Assembly (NCBI RefSeq): GCF_001557215.1
Contig: NZ_LSJM01000138.1
Location: 1 to 8,136, forward strand
DNA length: 8,136 bases
Origin: Sphingomonas sp. CCH9-E2
GTDB taxonomy: Bacteria; Pseudomonadota; Alphaproteobacteria; Sphingomonadales; Sphingomonadaceae
Direction of reading: 5' to 3'
Shown: positions 5,061 to 8,136 of the stretch, piece after piece
Layout of the letters: each line of letters begins with the position of its first letter
Numbering within the stretch: position 1 is the first letter of the stretch
Program-made: the position numbers and the translations under genes
The notes under the pieces: model-generated
The model's database searches: none
The model's input: only the letters and a program-made list of their open reading frames with translations
What the model was told of the DNA's origin: nothing

Positions 5061-6662
5061 TCACATCCGGAACACGCCGAAACGTGTCCCCTCTTCCACC
5101 GGCGCGTTCAGCGTTGCCGCGAACGCCAGCCCCAGCACATCCCGAGTCTGCGCCGGGTCGATGATGCCGTCGTCCCACAAGCGCGCCGTCGCGTGCCAGG
5201 GGTTGCCTTGCGCTTCGTAATCGTCGCGGATCGGTTGTTTGAAGGCTTCGGCCTGTTCGGGGGTCCAGGTCGCGGCGTCGCGGTGGACCGTTGCCAGCAC
5301 GCTGGCGGCCTGTTCGCCGCCCATCACGCTGATGCGGCTGTTGGGCCAGCTGAACAGGAAGCGGGGGCTGTAGGCGCGGCCGCACATGCCGTAGTTTCCG
5401 GCGCCGAATGACCCGCCGATCAGGACGGTGATCTTGGGCACGCTCGCGGTCGCCACCGCCGTCACCAGCTTGGCACCGTGCTTGGCGATGCCCTCGGCCT
5501 CGTACTTTCCACCGACCATGAAGCCGCTGATATTCTGGAGGAACAGCAGCGGAATCCGGCGCTGGCAGGCGAGTTCGATGAAGTGGGCGCCCTTGACCGC
5601 GCTTTCGCTGAACAGCACGCCGTTATTGGCGAGGATCGCGACGGGGATGCCCCAGATATGCGCGAAGCCGCAGACGAGGGTGGTGCCATAGAGCGCCTTG
5701 AACTCGTGGAATTCGCTGCCGTCGACCAGCCGCGCGATGACTTCGTGGACGTCATAGGGGGCGCGGACGTCGGTGGGGACGATGCCGTAGAGCTCCTGCG
5801 CGTCGAACCTGGGCGGGCGCGGGTCGCGGATTTCGATGTCGGGCTTGCGGTCGGCGGGGAGGTGGCTGACGATGTCGCGGACGATGGTCAGCGCATGCTC
5901 GTCATTGTCGGCGACATGATCGACCACACCCGATTTGCGCCCGTGCAGGTCGCCGCCGCCCAGATCCTCGGCGCTGATTTCCTCACCCGTCGCGGCCTTG
6001 ACCAGCGGCGGGCCGGCGAGGAAGATCGTGCCCTGTTCGCGGACGATCACGCTTTCGTCGGACATGGCGGGGACGTACGCGCCGCCCGCGGTGCAACTGC
6101 CCATGACGCAGGCGATCTGGGGGATGCCCTTGGCGGACATGTTCGCCTGATTGAAGAAAATCCGCCCGAAATGGTCGCGGTCGGGGAACACCTCGGCCTG
6201 ATGCGGCAGGTTCGCGCCGCCGCTGTCGACGAGGTAGATGCAGGGCAGCCGGTTGGCCTCGGCAATCTCCTGCGCGCGCAGATGCTTCTTGACCGTCATC
6301 GGGTAGTAGGTGCCGCCCTTTACCGTCGCATCGTTGCAGACGATCATGCAGGTGCGGCCCGAGACCTTGCCGATGCCGGCGATCATGCCGGCGCCGGGAA
6401 CCTCGCCCTCATACATGTCGCAGGCGGCGAGCTGGCCGATTTCGAGGAAGGGGGCGCCGGGGTCGAGCAGGCGTTCGACGCGGTCGCGCGGGAGCAGCTT
6501 GCCGCGTGCCGTGTGGCGCTCGCGGGACTTTTCGTTGCCGCCCAGCGCCGCCTGCGCGACGTCGGCGCGGAGCTTTTCGGCCAGCGCGCGGTTGTGCGCG
6601 GCGTTGGTGCGGAAGCCTTCGTCTTCGGCGTTGACGAGCGATTTCAGGACGGGTCCGCTCAT
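5061..6662 (-). CDS. mccB: 3-methylcrotonyl-CoA carboxylase beta subunit (carboxyltransferase)
   Basis: This 533-residue protein transfers the carboxyl group from carboxybiotin on MccA to 3-methylcrotonyl-CoA, making 3-methylglutaconyl-CoA in leucine breakdown. Both crotonase-like halves are present. The N-terminal CoA-binding half includes [12 protein letters not shown] (144-155) and [13 protein letters not shown] (188-200). The C-terminal carboxybiotin half includes [19 protein letters not shown] (346-364), [23 protein letters not shown] (376-398, in two overlapping conserved pieces) and [17 protein letters not shown] (415-431). These motifs and the length fit MCC/geranyl-CoA carboxylase beta subunits, not propionyl-CoA ones. 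Geranyl-CoA carboxylase remains a minor alternative. ATG at 6662 gives the family's usual start (SGPVLKS); its Shine-Dalgarno is weak. The upstream extension to 7262 would be antisense to the DUF486 gene and is not part of the protein. Confidence 0.93.
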   Translation of the reverse strand: MSGPVLKSLVNAEDEGFRTNAAHNRALAEKLRADVAQAALGGNEKSRERHTARGKLLPRDRVERLLDPGAPFLEIGQLAACDMYEGEVPGAGMIAGIGKVSGRTCMIVCNDATVKGGTYYPMTVKKHLRAQEIAEANRLPCIYLVDSGGANLPHQAEVFPDRDHFGRIFFNQANMSAKGIPQIACVMGSCTAGGAYVPAMSDESVIVREQGTIFLAGPPLVKAATGEEISAEDLGGGDLHGRKSGVVDHVADNDEHALTIVRDIVSHLPADRKPDIEIRDPRPPRFDAQELYGIVPTDVRAPYDVHEVIARLVDGSEFHEFKALYGTTLVCGFAHIWGIPVAILANNGVLFSESAVKGAHFIELACQRRIPLLFLQNISGFMVGGKYEAEGIAKHGAKLVTAVATASVPKITVLIGGSFGAGNYGMCGRAYSPRFLFSWPNSRISVMGGEQAASVLATVHRDAATWTPEQAEAFKQPIRDDYEAQGNPWHATARLWDDGIIDPAQTRDVLGLAFAATLNAPVEEGTRFGVFRM

Positions 6663-6710
6663 CTTGCGCCCCCGGCGGCGAGCGCGCAGAGCGGGGCGAA
6701 GGGAGTTTTC

Positions 6711-7049
6711 ATGGCGACGATCCTGCTGCTGATTGCGTCGAATATATTCATGACGATCGCGTGGTACTGGCATCTCGGCAAAGGCGGGCTGGAGAAGCCG
6801 TTGCTGTCCGTGATCCTGATTTCTTGGGCAATTGCCGGGTTCGAATACTGCCTGGCGGTACCGGCCAACCGGGTCGGCTTTCTGGCCGGATGGACGCCGG
6901 GCCAGCTCAAGATCGCGCAGGAGGCGATCGCGCTGACCGTGTTCGGCATCTTCATGGTCGCGGTGCTGGGCGAGGCGCTGCACTGGCGCCACTTCGCCGC
7001 GTTCGCGTGCATCATGGCCGCCGTCGCATTTCTGTTCGTGGGGAAATAA
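6711..7049 (+). CDS. DUF486 (DMT-like) small integral membrane protein
   Basis: This 112-residue protein has four hydrophobic helices, at about residues 2-19, 31-50, 69-87 and 94-110. It carries the DUF486 hallmarks [13 protein letters not shown] near the N-terminus and [13 protein letters not shown] (44-56) between helices 2 and 3. The family resembles half-size drug/metabolite transporters, and its substrate is unknown. ATG at 6711 follows GGGAG by 5 nt, a clear ribosome binding site. The gene is divergent from mccB across only 48 bp, in which I see no obvious promoter, and it stops 1 bp from the end of the convergent methyltransferase gene. Its promoter may lie within the 5' coding part of mccB. 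A much longer open frame runs upstream antisense through mccB, but it is a codon-bias artefact. Confidence 0.9.
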   Translation: MATILLLIASNIFMTIAWYWHLGKGGLEKPLLSVILISWAIAGFEYCLAVPANRVGFLAGWTPGQLKIAQEAIALTVFGIFMVAVLGEALHWRHFAAFACIMAAVAFLFVGK

Positions 7050-7050
7050 C

Positions 7051-7794
7051 TCACGCGGGCAGCCAGCGGTCCTGCATCCATGCGTCGGCGGCGGCGCGGA
7101 TGCGGTCGGGATAGTCGGGCAGGTCGTTGCCGACGAGTGGAAGGCCGAAGCCGGCGATGACCCGATCCACGCCGACCGTTTCGAGATCGAGCCCCAAGGC
7201 GCGGGCGTGGCGGGCGATTTCCAGCTCCTGCCCCCAGAAATAGATTCTGGCGGCGGCGACATTGGCCTGCATCTGGCGGACTTCCTCGACCCGGCCGTCG
7301 CTGACCAAGGGGAGCCAGATATCGGGCATCAGCAGGTCGACCGGGGCATCGGGGCGCCATTCCAGCGCGTCGCCCTCGACGATGCGGATCTTGTCCCCTG
7401 CCCCGCCCGGCAGGCGCGCGAACAAGTCGAGGTCGGCGTGGAGCGCGATCACGTCGGGGTCGCGCTCGACCACCGTCACCTGCGTCACGCTGTCGCGCAG
7501 CGCGGTGGCGGCTGCGACCCAGCCCATGCCGAGACCGAAGATCGCGACATGGCCGGTCGCATAATGGACGCCGATGCCCTGGCTTTCGAATTCGAGCGGG
7601 GTCAGCGACATCCAGGTGTCGCCGTCACGCGTGAGCGCGCGGACATTGGGGACCAATGCCGGCGGGCTCCAATAGCCGCGCGTCAGCACCATTGCCGGGG
7701 GCAGCAGCGACCAGCGCCCGCTGTCGAGCGGACGGTAGAGATCCTCGAACAGCTCGGTGCCGAGGTTCAGGATCGGATCGGCGGTCGCGGTCAT
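7051..7794 (-). CDS. Class I SAM-dependent methyltransferase-like protein (spermidine synthase-like)
   Basis: This 247-residue protein has a Rossmann-type SAM-binding core. Motif I is [13 protein letters not shown] (83-95), the acidic end of strand 2 is VVERDPDVI (108-116), the motif III region is [10 protein letters not shown] (137-146), and DLLMPDIW (153-160) follows. The acidic strand-2 residue and the overall layout resemble spermidine synthase-like methyltransferases, but the polyamine-binding GGxDG-type loop is absent, so polyamine synthesis is not implied. The start ATG (7794) overlaps the stop of the upstream transporter gene as ATGA and follows GGAGG closely, so translation is probably coupled. 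An open frame further upstream to 8115 overlaps that transporter gene and is rejected. The methyl acceptor is unknown. Confidence 0.82.
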   Translation of the reverse strand: MTATADPILNLGTELFEDLYRPLDSGRWSLLPPAMVLTRGYWSPPALVPNVRALTRDGDTWMSLTPLEFESQGIGVHYATGHVAIFGLGMGWVAAATALRDSVTQVTVVERDPDVIALHADLDLFARLPGGAGDKIRIVEGDALEWRPDAPVDLLMPDIWLPLVSDGRVEEVRQMQANVAAARIYFWGQELEIARHARALGLDLETVGVDRVIAGFGLPLVGNDLPDYPDRIRAAADAWMQDRWLPA

Positions 7795-8136
7795 TCGCCT
7801 CCACCCGTGGGCGGGGCGTAGAACACCCCTGCCCCCGGCCCGAGCGGCAGATCGAGCGCGACCCAGGCGACCACCATCGAGATGCCGAGCGTCATGAAGG
7901 CCAGCGCATAGGGCAGCATCAGCGCGAGCAGCGAGCCGACGCCGAACGACCCATCCCAGCGCCGCGCAAAGGCGAGGATCAGCGGGAAATAGCTCATCAA
8001 GGGGGTCATGATGTTGGTGTAGCTGTCGCCCATCCGGTACGCCGCAGTGGTCATTTCCGGGCTGATACCGAGCAGCATGAACATCGGCACGACGACGGGC
8101 GCGAGCGCGCTCCACTTGGCGCTGGCCGAGCCGATG
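7791..8136 (-). CDS. abgT: AbgT-family transporter, C-terminal part (cut by window edge)
   Basis: The visible 114 residues are the C-terminal part of a protein that starts beyond the right edge; full family members are about 500 residues long. Diagnostic AbgT segments are IGSASAKWSALAPVVVPMFM at the very start of the visible part, then GISPEMTTAAYRMGDSYTNI and MTPLMSYFPLILAFARRW. Hydrophobic helices follow, and a C-terminal LPLGPGAGVFY. E. coli AbgT imports p-aminobenzoyl-glutamate, while other family members export sulfonamides or p-aminobenzoate derivatives, so the substrate here is open. Its TGA overlaps the methyltransferase ATG by 4 nt, making the two a tight operon on the minus strand. 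Confidence 0.92.
   Translation of the reverse strand, partial: IGSASAKWSALAPVVVPMFMLLGISPEMTTAAYRMGDSYTNIMTPLMSYFPLILAFARRWDGSFGVGSLLALMLPYALAFMTLGISMVVAWVALDLPLGPGAGVFYAPPTGGGE

Noticed and set aside
5478..6710. Long plus-strand open frame joined in frame to the DUF486 gene
   Set aside because: It is antisense to conserved mccB sequence and has no family-like content. Only the part from ATG 6711 with its own ribosome binding site looks like a protein.
6663..7262. N-terminal extension of MccB by 200 residues
   Set aside because: The extension is antisense to DUF486 and unlike any carboxyltransferase N-terminus. The family start matches ATG 6662.
7795..8115. Upstream extension of the methyltransferase ORF
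   Set aside because: It overlaps the AbgT C-terminal coding sequence in another frame. The ATGA junction and GGAGG support the 7794 start.

Overview
The window is GC-rich DNA from what looks like a member of the Sphingomonadales (Alphaproteobacteria). The evidence is strong GC bias at third codon positions, leucine-degradation carboxylase genes, a DUF559 gene embedded in repeats, and short dispersed hairpin repeats of two kinds (CCTCCCCC-stem units and CCCCGGC-stem units) that I associate from memory with sphingomonad genomes. The genus cannot be fixed from this window alone.

Left part (1-2163). A two-motif TMEM165/GDT1-type (UPF0016) membrane cation transporter lies on the minus strand. Its leader carries a well-preserved yybP-ykoY manganese riboswitch and a 13-bp stem that overlaps the Shine-Dalgarno of its TTG start. 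A class II aldolase/adducin-like protein runs divergently on the plus strand. The 470 bp after it contain a perfect 10-bp inverted repeat, about 240 bp with nothing recognisable, and three 30-bp REP-like hairpin units in front of the convergent mccA end.

Middle part (2164-6662). The biotin-containing alpha subunit (MccA) and the carboxyltransferase beta subunit (MccB) of a 3-methylcrotonyl-CoA carboxylase are both on the minus strand. Together they carboxylate 3-methylcrotonyl-CoA in leucine catabolism. The usual tight mccB-mccA pair is separated by about 1 kb. This holds a small winged-helix-like ORF just after mccB, with codon use unlike its neighbours, and then an opposite-strand DUF559 (Vsr-like nuclease fold) gene inside clusters of hairpin repeats. 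Exact 31-bp inverted copies of one repeat bracket the nuclease gene. This repeat-nuclease unit sitting in a catabolic operon is the most interesting part of the window.

Right part (6663-8136). A small four-helix DUF486 membrane protein gene is divergent from mccB (48 bp) and ends 1 bp from the stop of a minus-strand SAM-dependent methyltransferase gene. That gene overlaps by ATGA with the 3' part of an AbgT-family transporter gene cut by the window edge. The minus-strand genes may form an operon interrupted by the antisense DUF486 gene. No tRNA, rRNA or CRISPR array was seen.
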